A stretch of DNA of 39,409 bases from an uncultured Burkholderiales bacterium. Its GTDB lineage: Bacteria > Pseudomonadota > Gammaproteobacteria > Burkholderiales > Burkholderiaceae_C. The position numbers and the translations under genes are program-made. The notes beneath the pieces were generated by a model. That model did not search any database. It saw only the letters and a program-made list of their open reading frames with translations, and was not told where the DNA came from. Positions 1-7,329 of this stretch are shown piece after piece. Every line of letters starts with the position of its first letter. The stretch's first letter is position 1. The stretch lies in assembly GCA_937871935.1 (NCBI GenBank), contig CALMQI010000015.1, positions 1 to 39,409 on the forward strand, given 5' to 3'.

Positions 1-1259
1 CGGCCGCCGTGGCGGCGGCCCAGGCCGTGGGTTATGTCGGCGCCGGCACGGTGGAGTTCATCGCCGAGGAACGCGACGACGGCGATATTCGCTTCTACTT
101 CATGGAGATGAACACGCGGCTGCAGGTGGAGCACCCGGTCACCGAGGCGATCACCGGGCTCGACCTAGTCGAGTGGCAGCTGCGTGTGGCGGCGGGCGAG
201 CCGCTGCCCAAGACGCAGGATCAGCTCGCCATCACCGGCCACGCCATCGAGGCGCGCATCTGCGCCGAGAACCCCGAAGTCAACTTCCTGCCGGCGACCG
301 GGCGGATGAGCACGCTGCGCTGGCCGGTGCACGTGGCCTTCCGGCGTAACGCCGACGGCGAGCCCTGGCACGACGCGGCGCCGGTGCGCGTCGACGCCGG
401 CGTGCGCGAGGGCGACGCGATTTCGCCCTACTACGACTCGATGATCGCCAAGCTCATCGTCTGGGGCGAGAACCGCGCGCAGGCGCTGGCCCGTCTCGAA
501 GCCGCGCTGGCCGCCACCCACATCGTCGGTCTGCACACCAACGTGGCCTTCCTGCGCCGCGTGGTTCGCTCGAAGTCGTTTGCCACCGCCGAGCTGGACA
601 CCGCGCTGATCGAGCGCGAGGCCGCGGTGCTGTTCGGGCAGCCGCCACTGCCGCTGGAGCTGGCCGCCGCCGGCGTGGCCGCGCACGCGATCGCCGACGA
701 ACGTACGCTGGAGACCGCCGACCCGTGGTCACGCCGCGACGGCTTTCGCCTGCACGGTGGCGCCAGGCGCCATTTCGATCTCGAACACGATGGCGCCCAC
801 CATGCGGTCGCGCTGGCTCGCCTGCACGACGGCGCGCTGCGCTTGCAGATCGGCGAACAGCAATGGGCGTTCGAATCACGCGCGCTCGGCGGCGACGCCT
901 TCGACGTCACGCTCGGCGAGCGGCGCGTACGGCTGCAGGTGTACGTGCAGGGCGAGCGCGTCGCGGTGTTCGCGCCCGAGGGGCAGATCGTCGTGCACGA
1001 GGTCGATGTCATCGCGCATGCCGGCGAGGGGGCCGCCGAGGCCGGCAGCCTGACCGCGCCGATGCCGGGCAAGGTGGTCAGCTACCTCGCCAAGGCCGGC
1101 GACAAGGTGTCGCGCGGCCAGCCGCTGGCGGTGATGGAGGCGATGAAGATGGAACACACCATCCATGCGCCGCGCGACGGCGTCATCGCCGAGCTGCTCT
1201 ATGCCGCCGGCGACCAGGTGGCCGAGGGCGGCGAACTGCTGCGCCTGACGAGCGGTTGA
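1..1259 (+). CDS. mccA: Methylcrotonyl-CoA carboxylase biotin-containing (alpha) subunit, 5'-truncated
   Basis: The reading frame is already open at the left edge (first full codon at base 3), so the N-terminal biotin-carboxylase and ATP-grasp parts are missing. What remains starts inside the biotin carboxylase domain (MEMNTRLQVEHPVTE, the conserved substrate/ATP loop). It then runs through the carboxylase C-terminal domain and a linker, and ends in a biotinyl/lipoyl carrier domain with the AMKME motif; the biotinylated lysine codon is at 1146-1148. In this family the subunit carboxylates its own biotin, which the beta subunit uses to turn 3-methylcrotonyl-CoA into 3-methylglutaconyl-CoA in leucine breakdown. 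The sequence alone could also be a propionyl- or acetyl-CoA carboxylase subunit. HMG-CoA lyase, the last enzyme of the leucine route, lies just downstream and favours methylcrotonyl-CoA carboxylase. Confidence 0.88.
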   Translation, partial: AAVAAAQAVGYVGAGTVEFIAEERDDGDIRFYFMEMNTRLQVEHPVTEAITGLDLVEWQLRVAAGEPLPKTQDQLAITGHAIEARICAENPEVNFLPATGRMSTLRWPVHVAFRRNADGEPWHDAAPVRVDAGVREGDAISPYYDSMIAKLIVWGENRAQALARLEAALAATHIVGLHTNVAFLRRVVRSKSFATAELDTALIEREAAVLFGQPPLPLELAAAGVAAHAIADERTLETADPWSRRDGFRLHGGARRHFDLEHDGAHHAVALARLHDGALRLQIGEQQWAFESRALGGDAFDVTLGERRVRLQVYVQGERVAVFAPEGQIVVHEVDVIAHAGEGAAEAGSLTAPMPGKVVSYLAKAGDKVSRGQPLAVMEAMKMEHTIHAPRDGVIAELLYAAGDQVAEGGELLRLTSG

Positions 1260-1315
1260 GCGGTGGCGGCTGACGCGGTCCGGTGCCAAGCCGGCCCGGC
1301 ACGAAGCCGGCCCGA

Positions 1316-1657
1316 TCAGGACAGCAGGCGATCGAACCAGGTGCGCGGTGCGGCCGGCGTGGTCACCGGCGCGTGAGCCGTCATCGGGCGCGAGGCGCCG
1401 AAGCCCGACGACTCGCCGCCAACGAACTGCGACTCGCGCCAGGCCATCGTCGAGGCGGTCGGCTGGGCCGCGTCGCCGGTGGCGGCGCGAAACGCCTGGG
1501 CCAGCCGTGCCAGCTCGCGCTCGCCGTGGGCATCGCACACCAGCAGCACGTCGCGGGCATAGACCTCGCGCTTGAGCATCTTGCCGACGTCGATGCCCTG
1601 GCCGAGCTCGCGCAGCAGCACGAAGTGCATGCGGGTGGCGATCTGGAGGCGGTTCAT
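1316..1657 (-). CDS. Small conserved-looking protein of unknown function
   Basis: This 113-residue protein is read against its neighbours, between the carboxylase and HMG-CoA lyase genes. The N-terminal half looks structured (MNRLQIATRMHFVLLRELG, then LKREVYARDVLLVCDAHGE), while the C-terminal part is rich in Ala, Thr and Pro and probably disordered. I see no signal peptide, membrane helix or catalytic motif, and I do not recognise the family. The start at 1657 is chosen because the protein-like composition begins there; a longer frame opens at 1753 but its extra residues look like random GC-rich translation. No Shine-Dalgarno is visible at either start, which lowers confidence. The gene could be a stress or housekeeping accessory, but nothing in the sequence says so. 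Confidence 0.55.
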   Translation of the reverse strand: MNRLQIATRMHFVLLRELGQGIDVGKMLKREVYARDVLLVCDAHGERELARLAQAFRAATGDAAQPTASTMAWRESQFVGGESSGFGASRPMTAHAPVTTPAAPRTWFDRLLS

Positions 1658-1821
1658 GCGGATGGAGGCTGCGGTGGCGCGAGGGGGAGCAAGACGATTG
1701 TGCCGACCATGCCGGTACTGACCATCCCCGGAATGCATGCATGTCCCGGTCATCGTGCACGCCGCGCCCGCGCCGCTATAGTGCTTCGCATCCAGAACGT
1801 GAGCGATTCATCACCATCATC

Positions 1822-2739
1822 ATGATGCCCAGCCGTGTGACCCTGGTCGACGTCGGCCCGCGCGACGGGCTGCAGAACGAACCGCAGCCGGTGGCCACCG
1901 CCGACAAGATCGCGCTGGTGCAGCGGCTGGTCGACGCCGGCCTGCGCGAGGTGGAGGTCACCAGCTTCGTCAGCCCCAAGTGGGTACCGCAGATGGCCGA
2001 CAACGCGGTCGTGATGGCCGGCATCCGCCGCGTGCCGGGTGTGCGCTACTCGGTGCTGACGCCGAACATGAAAGGCCTGGAGGCGGCGCTGCCGACGCGG
2101 CCCGACGAGATCGTCGTCTTCGGCGCCGCGACAGAGGCCTTCAGCCAGCGCAACATCAATTGCTCGATCGCCGAGAGCATTGAGCGTTTCGCGCCGGTGG
2201 TCGCCGCCGCGCGCGCGGCCGGCATCAAGGTGCGTGCCGCCGTGTCGTGTGCGCTCGGCTGTCCTTACCAGGGTGACGTGTCGGCCGACGAGGTGGAGCA
2301 TGTCGTGCGCCTGCTCAAGCAGATCGGCGTGCAGCATTGCGGCATCGCCGACACCATCGGCGTCGGCACCCCCCACCGTGCGCAGGCCGCGATCGAGCGC
2401 GCGCTCAAGCACTTTGCGCTCGACGAGGTGAGCGGCCATTTCCACGACACCTACGGGCAGGCGCTGGCCAACATCTATGCCTGCCTGCAGATGGGTCTGC
2501 ACACGTTCGACGCCAGCGTGGCGGGCCTCGGCGGCTGCCCGTATGCCAAGGGCGCGACCGGCAACGTGGCCACCGAGGACGTGGTGTTCATGCTCGATGG
2601 GCTGGGCATCGAGACCGGCATTCACCTCGATCGGCTGGTCGACGCCGCCGAGTTCATCTCCGACCGGCTCGGCCGCGCGCCGGTGTCGCGCGTCGGCCGC
2701 GCGCTGCTGGCCAGGCGCGGCAAGGCGCTGCTCACGTGA
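1822..2739 (+). CDS. hmgL: Hydroxymethylglutaryl-CoA lyase
   Basis: The 305-residue protein has the usual length for HMG-CoA lyase. It has the DRE-TIM signature DVGPRDGLQNE near the N-terminus (general acid/metal region), the metal-binding HFHDTYGQALAN segment, and the family loop GLGGCPYAKGATGNVATED, which carries the catalytic cysteine. The enzyme cleaves 3-hydroxy-3-methylglutaryl-CoA to acetoacetate and acetyl-CoA, the last step of leucine degradation, which fits the methylcrotonyl-CoA carboxylase gene upstream. Two adjacent ATG codons (1822 and 1825) can start it. The open frame extends back to 1741, but the added residues are not family-like. A TATAGT element at 1777-1782 is a possible -10 box. 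The stop codon overlaps the GTG start of the next gene by four bases. Confidence 0.95.
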   Translation: MMPSRVTLVDVGPRDGLQNEPQPVATADKIALVQRLVDAGLREVEVTSFVSPKWVPQMADNAVVMAGIRRVPGVRYSVLTPNMKGLEAALPTRPDEIVVFGAATEAFSQRNINCSIAESIERFAPVVAAARAAGIKVRAAVSCALGCPYQGDVSADEVEHVVRLLKQIGVQHCGIADTIGVGTPHRAQAAIERALKHFALDEVSGHFHDTYGQALANIYACLQMGLHTFDASVAGLGGCPYAKGATGNVATEDVVFMLDGLGIETGIHLDRLVDAAEFISDRLGRAPVSRVGRALLARRGKALLT

Positions 2740-3239
2740 GCAGCGGGCCGACGGGCGACGTCGTGCGCCCCGAGGGCTTCCAGCGCGTGGCGCAGGCGCT
2801 GCGCGCGCTCGCCCATCCGCACGAGCCGGTGTGGCTCGAGGTGGCCGCGCGCACCTCGCAGGAGGCGGCCGACGCACTCGGCGTGCTCGTCGGCCAGATC
2901 GCCAAGAGCGTGATCTTCCGCCGCCGCGCCGACGACCAGGCGGTGCTGGTCATCGCGTCGGGCGACCGCCGCGTCGACGAGGCCAAGGTCGGCGCGATCA
3001 CCGGCGCGCTCAAACGCGCCGATGCCGATTTCGTCAAGGCGCGCACCGGCTTCGCGATCGGCGGCGTCGCGCCGCTGGCGCACAGTGCGCCACCGGTCAC
3101 ACTGATCGACCGCGAGCTGTTCCGCTTTGCCGAGATCTGGGCCGCGGCCGGACACCCGAACGGCGTGTTCCGCCTGGCGCCGCAGGATCTCGAGCGCTAC
3201 ACCGGCGCGCCGGTGGCCGACGTGGTGGTGGCGACATGA
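2736..3239 (+). CDS. YbaK/EbsC-family aminoacyl-tRNA deacylase
   Basis: This 167-residue protein of the YbaK/ProX fold contains the conserved QIAKSVIFR segment (the lysine is the family's key residue), the strand VLVIASGDRRVD, and the GFAIGGVAPLAH stretch typical of the family. Family members hydrolyse mischarged tRNAs such as Cys-tRNA(Pro) or Ala-tRNA(Pro) in the cytoplasm; which tRNA this one edits cannot be told from sequence alone. The GTG start at 2736 overlaps the HMG-CoA lyase stop (GTGA), and its own stop overlaps the next gene's ATG (ATGA), so it is probably translated by coupling in a four-gene operon. The role in a leucine-degradation operon is unclear and may only reflect shared transcription. 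Confidence 0.88.
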   Translation: MSSGPTGDVVRPEGFQRVAQALRALAHPHEPVWLEVAARTSQEAADALGVLVGQIAKSVIFRRRADDQAVLVIASGDRRVDEAKVGAITGALKRADADFVKARTGFAIGGVAPLAHSAPPVTLIDRELFRFAEIWAAAGHPNGVFRLAPQDLERYTGAPVADVVVAT

Positions 3240-3469
3240 AGAGCGGCGCGGCCGGCGTGCCATCGCCCTGCATCAACGTCTGCCGCATGGTTGCTGCCAC
3301 CGGCCTGTGCGAGGGCTGCCAGCGCACGATCGACGAGATCGCCAGCTGGAGTACGCTCGACGACGACGGCCGGCGCGCCGTCTGGCGACGCATCGCGGCA
3401 CGCAGACGCGATGCGCGTCAGGGGCCCGCCGCCGCGACCGTTGCCACCATCATCAAAGGGCCGGCATGA
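3236..3469 (+). CDS. DUF1289 family small cysteine-rich protein
   Basis: This 77-residue protein has the DUF1289 pattern: SPCINVC, then GLCEGCQRTIDEI, then a conserved tryptophan in IASWSTLDDDGRRAVW. The four cysteines, in two C-x2-4-C pairs, could bind a metal ion; this is inferred from their spacing. The function of the family is not established. The ATG at 3236 overlaps the previous stop and the TGA at 3467-3469 overlaps the next ATG, so it is tightly coupled on both sides. The C-terminal tail (after about residue 55) is basic and Ala-rich and is probably flexible. Confidence 0.85.
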   Translation: MKSGAAGVPSPCINVCRMVAATGLCEGCQRTIDEIASWSTLDDDGRRAVWRRIAARRRDARQGPAAATVATIIKGPA

Positions 3470-4113
3470 AGCGCATCGTGTTCTGGTTCGACGTGATTTC
3501 GCCATTCGCCTACCTCGCCTTCGAGCGTTTGCCGCAGGTGCTGGAGGGTTGTTCCTACGAGGTGCAGTACCGGCCGGTGCTGTTCGCCGCCCTGCTCAAC
3601 CATTGGGGGCAGAAGGGCCCGGCCGAGGTCGAACCCAAGCGGGCCTGGACCTTCCGCCACGTCGCCTGGCTGGCGCACGCGCACGGCATCCAGATGCGCG
3701 CGCCGCGCCTGCATCCTTTCAACCCGCTGCCGCTGCAGCGGCTGGCGCTGGCCTGCTGCGCCGACGGCGACATGCCCAACCGGCGCATCGTGGAAGTGCT
3801 GATGCACCATGTCTGGCACGGCGGCGACGATGCCACCGACACGGCCCGCCTGGCGGCGCTGGCAGCCGACCTGGCGCCGCTGCGCGATCCGGCGAGCGAC
3901 GCCGTCAAGGCGCAGCTGCGTGCGCTGACCGACGAGGCCATCACCAAGGGCCTCTTCGGCGTGCCGAGCTTCGAGCTCGACGGCCGTCTCTTCTGGGGGC
4001 TGGACGCCTTGCCGATGCTGCGCGCCGTCCTGCAGGGCGACCCGTGGTTCGACGGGCCGGCCTGGCAGAAGGCCGGGGCGCCGCGCGCCGGCGTGAGCCG
4101 CACGCCGCGATGA
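3466..4113 (+). CDS. 2-hydroxychromene-2-carboxylate isomerase / DsbA-like (kappa GST) family protein
   Basis: The 215-residue protein shows the HCCA-isomerase/kappa-GST thioredoxin fold: an N-terminal strand and active-site start FWFDVISPFAYLAFERL (serine at the place of the DsbA cysteine), an alpha-helical middle, and the cis-proline region GVPSFELDGRLFWGLDAL. Characterised relatives isomerise 2-hydroxychromene-2-carboxylate in naphthalene degradation with glutathione, but many family members lie outside such pathways. No aromatic-ring genes lie nearby here, so the substrate is unknown. It is the last gene of the chain HMG-CoA lyase, YbaK-like, DUF1289 and this protein, each joined by a 4-base overlap. 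It converges on the PAP2 gene with a gap of about 30 bases. Confidence 0.85.
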   Translation: MKRIVFWFDVISPFAYLAFERLPQVLEGCSYEVQYRPVLFAALLNHWGQKGPAEVEPKRAWTFRHVAWLAHAHGIQMRAPRLHPFNPLPLQRLALACCADGDMPNRRIVEVLMHHVWHGGDDATDTARLAALAADLAPLRDPASDAVKAQLRALTDEAITKGLFGVPSFELDGRLFWGLDALPMLRAVLQGDPWFDGPAWQKAGAPRAGVSRTPR

Positions 4114-4145
4114 ATTGCGCGCGGGTGTCGCCTCGCCGACAGGCC

Positions 4146-4859
4146 TCAGTCGGCACCGAGCGCGCGCGGTACCGGCGCAACAGGGGCTGCGTTGCCGCCG
4201 GTCGGGCGTGGCAGCAGGTTGATGATCACGCACAGGCTCCAGCACAGCCACGCTGACCACAGCGTGTGGCTCGGATAGTGGGCGCCGCGCGCCAGCTGCG
4301 CCCAGCCGAACAGAGCGCCGACCACGCACACGCCGACCAGCCAGGCGCGCGCCAGCCCCGGGCGGCTGCGCCGCCAGCCGAAGTAGCCGCCCAGGAAGGC
4401 GAAGGCGGCGACCGCGTGTCCCGACGGGAAGCAGTGCCCCGGCCCGCCATCGAGGGCGAACCAGTGCCAGTGCGGCACGTAGGCGGCCACGCCGCCGAAC
4501 TCGCGCAGGTCCCACGGGCAGCTGCTGTGTGTCAGGCGCTTCATGCCCGGCACGAGCACCGTGCAGGCCAGCACCACGACGATCGAGTACCAGCGCTCGC
4601 GCCGCGAGGGGCCGTCGAGCAGCGGCCGGATCGCGTCGACCGCCATCAGTGCCAGCACCGCCCACGCGAGCCAGCGGCCGCCCTGATGCGCGAGGTTGGA
4701 CGTCAGCCAGCTCTCGCGCCACGCGAAGCCGCTGTCGCCGCCGTACAGCCGCGCGGCGGCGAGATCCCAGCCCGACGCCTCCCACAGCGCCAGGCCGAGC
4801 AGCGCCACGCCGGCGAGCGCGATATCACGCGCGGGAGCACGCGTCGCGACCCTGTTCAT
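4146..4859 (-). CDS. PAP2-superfamily membrane phosphatase coupled to eptA
   Basis: This 237-residue protein has about six hydrophobic segments and PAP2 signatures: K107 and CP at 114-115, PSGH at 145-148, and RGAHYPSH at 191-198. Compared with the classic motifs, the Arg of KX6RP is Cys and the last Asp is His. As I recall, a known subgroup of membrane PAP2 proteins with CPWDL and RGAH...SHTLW motifs shares this. Such enzymes remove phosphate from lipids at the inner membrane. The ATG at 4859 overlaps the phosphoethanolamine transferase stop (ATGA), so the pair probably works together on lipid A or on the phosphate carrier undecaprenyl phosphate; that role is inferred from context. The open frame extends further upstream only as a shadow of eptA. 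Confidence 0.85.
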   Translation of the reverse strand: MNRVATRAPARDIALAGVALLGLALWEASGWDLAAARLYGGDSGFAWRESWLTSNLAHQGGRWLAWAVLALMAVDAIRPLLDGPSRRERWYSIVVVLACTVLVPGMKRLTHSSCPWDLREFGGVAAYVPHWHWFALDGGPGHCFPSGHAVAAFAFLGGYFGWRRSRPGLARAWLVGVCVVGALFGWAQLARGAHYPSHTLWSAWLCWSLCVIINLLPRPTGGNAAPVAPVPRALGAD

Positions 4860-6547
4860 CGTCCCTTCAGGGCCAGTGCCGGCAGGTGGCAGTCGTGCGT
4901 CAGATCCCACGTGGGCTCGTAGAGCGACGTCGCCACGTCGAGCAGGCCGAGCAGCGTGTGGAACAGGTGGTCGTGCGCCACCGGTGCGGCGGCGCGGCGG
5001 CGCAGGCAATCGCCGTCGAGCGCCGCCGATGCGCGCAGTCCGTCGGACAACCACATCACCATCGGCACGCGGGTCTGCTCGGACGGCGCGATGGCGTATG
5101 GCATGCCGTGCAGGAACAGCCCCTTCTCGCCGAGCGATTCGCCGTGGTCCGATACGTAGAGCAGCGCCGAGTCGACGCTGCCCGCGCGAGCGCGCAGCTG
5201 CGTGATCAGGCTGGCCAGCACGTGGTCGGTATAGAGCAGCGCGTTGTCATAGGCGTTGACGATCTGCTCGCGCGAGCAGCGCTGCAGGTCGTCGTGCTCG
5301 CAGGCCGGCGAGAAGCGGGCGAATCCGCTCGGATAGCGGCGGAAGTACGACGGCCCGTGGTTGCCGAGCTGATGCAACACCAGCAGCTGCACGCCGGCCG
5401 CCTTGTCGAGCCGCTTGTCCAGGTCGTAGGCCAGGCCCTCGTCGAGACAATGCCCGTCGTGGCACAGGCCCGTCGCGTTCAGAGCCTGCACGCTGTCGTT
5501 GGGTAGCCCGTCGCACACACCCTTGCAGCCCGACTGGTTGTCGCGCCAGTGCACGGCGACGCCGGCGCGCGCCAGCACATGCAGCAGGCCCTCGCTGCCG
5601 CGGACGCGAGCTTCGTCGTAGTCGCGGCGCCCGACCGGCGCGAACATGCACGGCAGCGACACCTCGGTGTTGGTGCCGCAGCTCGTCACGTCGCTGAAGT
5701 TGATCACCGGCAGCGTGGCCAGCTGCGGCGTGGTCTGGCGGGCGTAGCCGTTCAGGCCCCAGTTGGCCGCGCGTGCCGTCTCGCCGACCACCAGCACCAC
5801 CAGCAGCGGGCGCTGGCGCGACGCCCGGCCCGCTGCCGGCCTGGCGTCCAGGCCGATCGGCTGGCGCGGCTGCGCCGCGCCCTTTGCATCGGCAACGGCG
5901 ACTGCGCCGATCGACCACACCATGTTGGCCGGCGTGATGAGGTAACGCACCTCGCGGTGGTTGCGCATCAGCGCTGCCATCGGCTGGAACACGGCCACGA
6001 GGGTCAACGCCGCGGTCACCGCAGCGCCCAGCAGCATGCCGGTGCGCACCAGCGCGGCGCGCGGCCAGCGGTGACGGACGATGCGGACCCGCCACAACAG
6101 CAGCAGCGGCAACAGCGCGTTCAGCAGCAGCTGCCACAGCAGCGCCGGCGCCAGCAGTTCGCGGACTTCCGACACGTCGGTGTGCAGCACGTTGCGCAGC
6201 ATCGACGGGTCGAGGTAGACGCCAAAACGCCCCATGTAGTGCGCGGCCAGCGCGGTGGCCACGATCAGCACCGCCAGCACGGGCTTCACCGTCCACCGGT
6301 TGCACACCAGCGCAAGCAGCAGGAAGTGCACGGTGACCAGCAGCACCACAACGCCGAATGCGAAGCCCCAGGTGGCGGCGCTGGCGCCGTCGCGGCCATG
6401 CAAGGCTGCATTGAAGAACAAGCGGTTGGCGGCCAGCGCCCAGAACACACTGGCCGCCAGCAGGACCTGTTCGACGGTGGCGGGAATGACGAAGCGATCG
6501 GCCCGGGCGGCGGGCGCGTGTTGGTCGTGGGCGAACGGGGCAGACAT
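4856..6547 (-). CDS. eptA: Lipid A phosphoethanolamine transferase, EptA/MCR-type
   Basis: The 563-residue protein has about five N-terminal membrane helices (residues ~25-185) and a periplasmic alkaline-phosphatase-type domain. Catalytic features are present: E256 in VGETAR, the nucleophile T294 in CGTNTEVSLPC, and D467/H468 in VSDHGES. C290 and C300 bracket the nucleophile, and there are further paired cysteines (C341/C345, C362/C367, C415/C424), as in the disulfide-stapled EptA/MCR enzymes. The enzyme moves phosphoethanolamine from phosphatidylethanolamine to lipid A, lowering surface charge and polymyxin binding. It is divergent from an OmpR-type regulator/sensor pair, as in PmrAB loci, with a tandem CTGAAG box between them. 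The start at 6547 has no obvious Shine-Dalgarno, and no other methionine is available before the membrane region. Confidence 0.93.
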   Translation of the reverse strand: MSAPFAHDQHAPAARADRFVIPATVEQVLLAASVFWALAANRLFFNAALHGRDGASAATWGFAFGVVVLLVTVHFLLLALVCNRWTVKPVLAVLIVATALAAHYMGRFGVYLDPSMLRNVLHTDVSEVRELLAPALLWQLLLNALLPLLLLWRVRIVRHRWPRAALVRTGMLLGAAVTAALTLVAVFQPMAALMRNHREVRYLITPANMVWSIGAVAVADAKGAAQPRQPIGLDARPAAGRASRQRPLLVVLVVGETARAANWGLNGYARQTTPQLATLPVINFSDVTSCGTNTEVSLPCMFAPVGRRDYDEARVRGSEGLLHVLARAGVAVHWRDNQSGCKGVCDGLPNDSVQALNATGLCHDGHCLDEGLAYDLDKRLDKAAGVQLLVLHQLGNHGPSYFRRYPSGFARFSPACEHDDLQRCSREQIVNAYDNALLYTDHVLASLITQLRARAGSVDSALLYVSDHGESLGEKGLFLHGMPYAIAPSEQTRVPMVMWLSDGLRASAALDGDCLRRRAAAPVAHDHLFHTLLGLLDVATSLYEPTWDLTHDCHLPALALKGR

Positions 6548-6570
6548 CGCCTCGATTCAGCCACCGGCGT

Positions 6571-6587
6571 CTGAAGGAGCCCTGAAG
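6571..6587. promoter_or_regulatory. Tandem hexamer box between eptA and the regulator gene
   Basis: Two perfect copies of CTGAAG (6571-6576 and 6582-6587) are separated by five bases, an exact 11-base period. Regulators of the OmpR/PmrA type bind two hexamer half-sites with five bases between them (the PmrA box has this geometry), and such a regulator gene starts at 6664. Read on the minus strand the repeat is CTTCAG-N5-CTTCAG, lying 24-40 bases before the eptA start. A CTGAAT (minus strand, 6560-6555) ten bases further could be a -10 element. Function is inferred. Confidence 0.5.
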
Positions 6588-6663
6588 CGAGTGCGGGCAA
6601 TTGACGCAGCGCAATGGTGAGAAACTGGGTTCCGTGACGAGGTTCTAACGGGTTGCCAAAGCG

Positions 6664-7329
6664 ATGCGTCTGTTGCTGATCGAGGACGACCTCACGCTGG
6701 GTGAGGGACTGCGGGACTTTCTGCGTGCCGACGGCCATCAGGTCGAGTGGGTCGCGCGCCTGGAGCAGGCCGAGGCCTTCCGCGGCGATCCGTTCGACGC
6801 GCTGCTGGTCGACTGGCAACTGCCCGACGGGTCGGGGCGCGACTGGATCGCGGCCCGCCGCGCCCGCGGCGACATGACGCCGATGCTGATGCTGAGTGCG
6901 CGCGACCTGCTGAACGACCGCGTGACGGGGCTCGACAGCGGTGCCGACGACTATCTGGTCAAGCCGTTCGCTCCCGAGGAGCTGGCGGCGCGGCTGCGTG
7001 TGTTCGGTCGGCGGCGCGCCGGCGCCAGCCATGCGCTGCTGCACTTCGGCGCGGTGCAGATCGACCTGGCGGCGCGCGCCGCCAGCGTCGACGGCGTGCG
7101 CGCCGAGCTGACCGCACGCGAGTGGGGGCTGCTGGAGGCGCTGGCGCTGCGCGCCGGGCGCATCGTGTCCAAGCCCGATCTCGAGCACCTGGTGTTCACC
7201 GGGCACAGCGAGGTGTCGAGCAACGCGCTCGAAGTGCATGTGTCGAGCCTGCGGCGCAAGCTCGGCCGCGACCTGATCGAGACGGTGCGCGGCATGGGCT
7301 ACCGCATCGACGCGCCGACTCCGTCGTGA
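6664..7329 (+). CDS. OmpR/PmrA-type response regulator
   Basis: The 221-residue protein has a receiver domain (acidic residues EDD at 7-9, phospho-acceptor D50 in LLVDWQLPDG, switch residues in LMLSA, conserved lysine in DYLVKPF) and a C-terminal winged-helix DNA-binding domain (ELTAREWGLLEALALRAG ... VEVHVSSLRRKL-type recognition region ... GMGYRI). It should switch promoters in answer to the sensor kinase encoded next (overlap GTGA). The divergent phosphoethanolamine transferase gene is the obvious target, making this a PmrA/BasR-like regulator; this is context-based inference. The ATG at 6664 gives a standard N-terminus (MRLLLIEDD). Confidence 0.93.
   Translation: MRLLLIEDDLTLGEGLRDFLRADGHQVEWVARLEQAEAFRGDPFDALLVDWQLPDGSGRDWIAARRARGDMTPMLMLSARDLLNDRVTGLDSGADDYLVKPFAPEELAARLRVFGRRRAGASHALLHFGAVQIDLAARAASVDGVRAELTAREWGLLEALALRAGRIVSKPDLEHLVFTGHSEVSSNALEVHVSSLRRKLGRDLIETVRGMGYRIDAPTPS

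Noticed and set aside
1268-1319. Tandem GCCGGCCCG motifs after the carboxylase gene as a terminator
   Set aside because: The possible stem is only five bases and no T-run follows; likely simple GC-rich redundancy.
1741-1821. Longer N-terminus for HMG-CoA lyase
   Set aside because: The frame is open but the added residues are unlike the family, and the region holds a possible -10 element and the start region of the opposed small gene.
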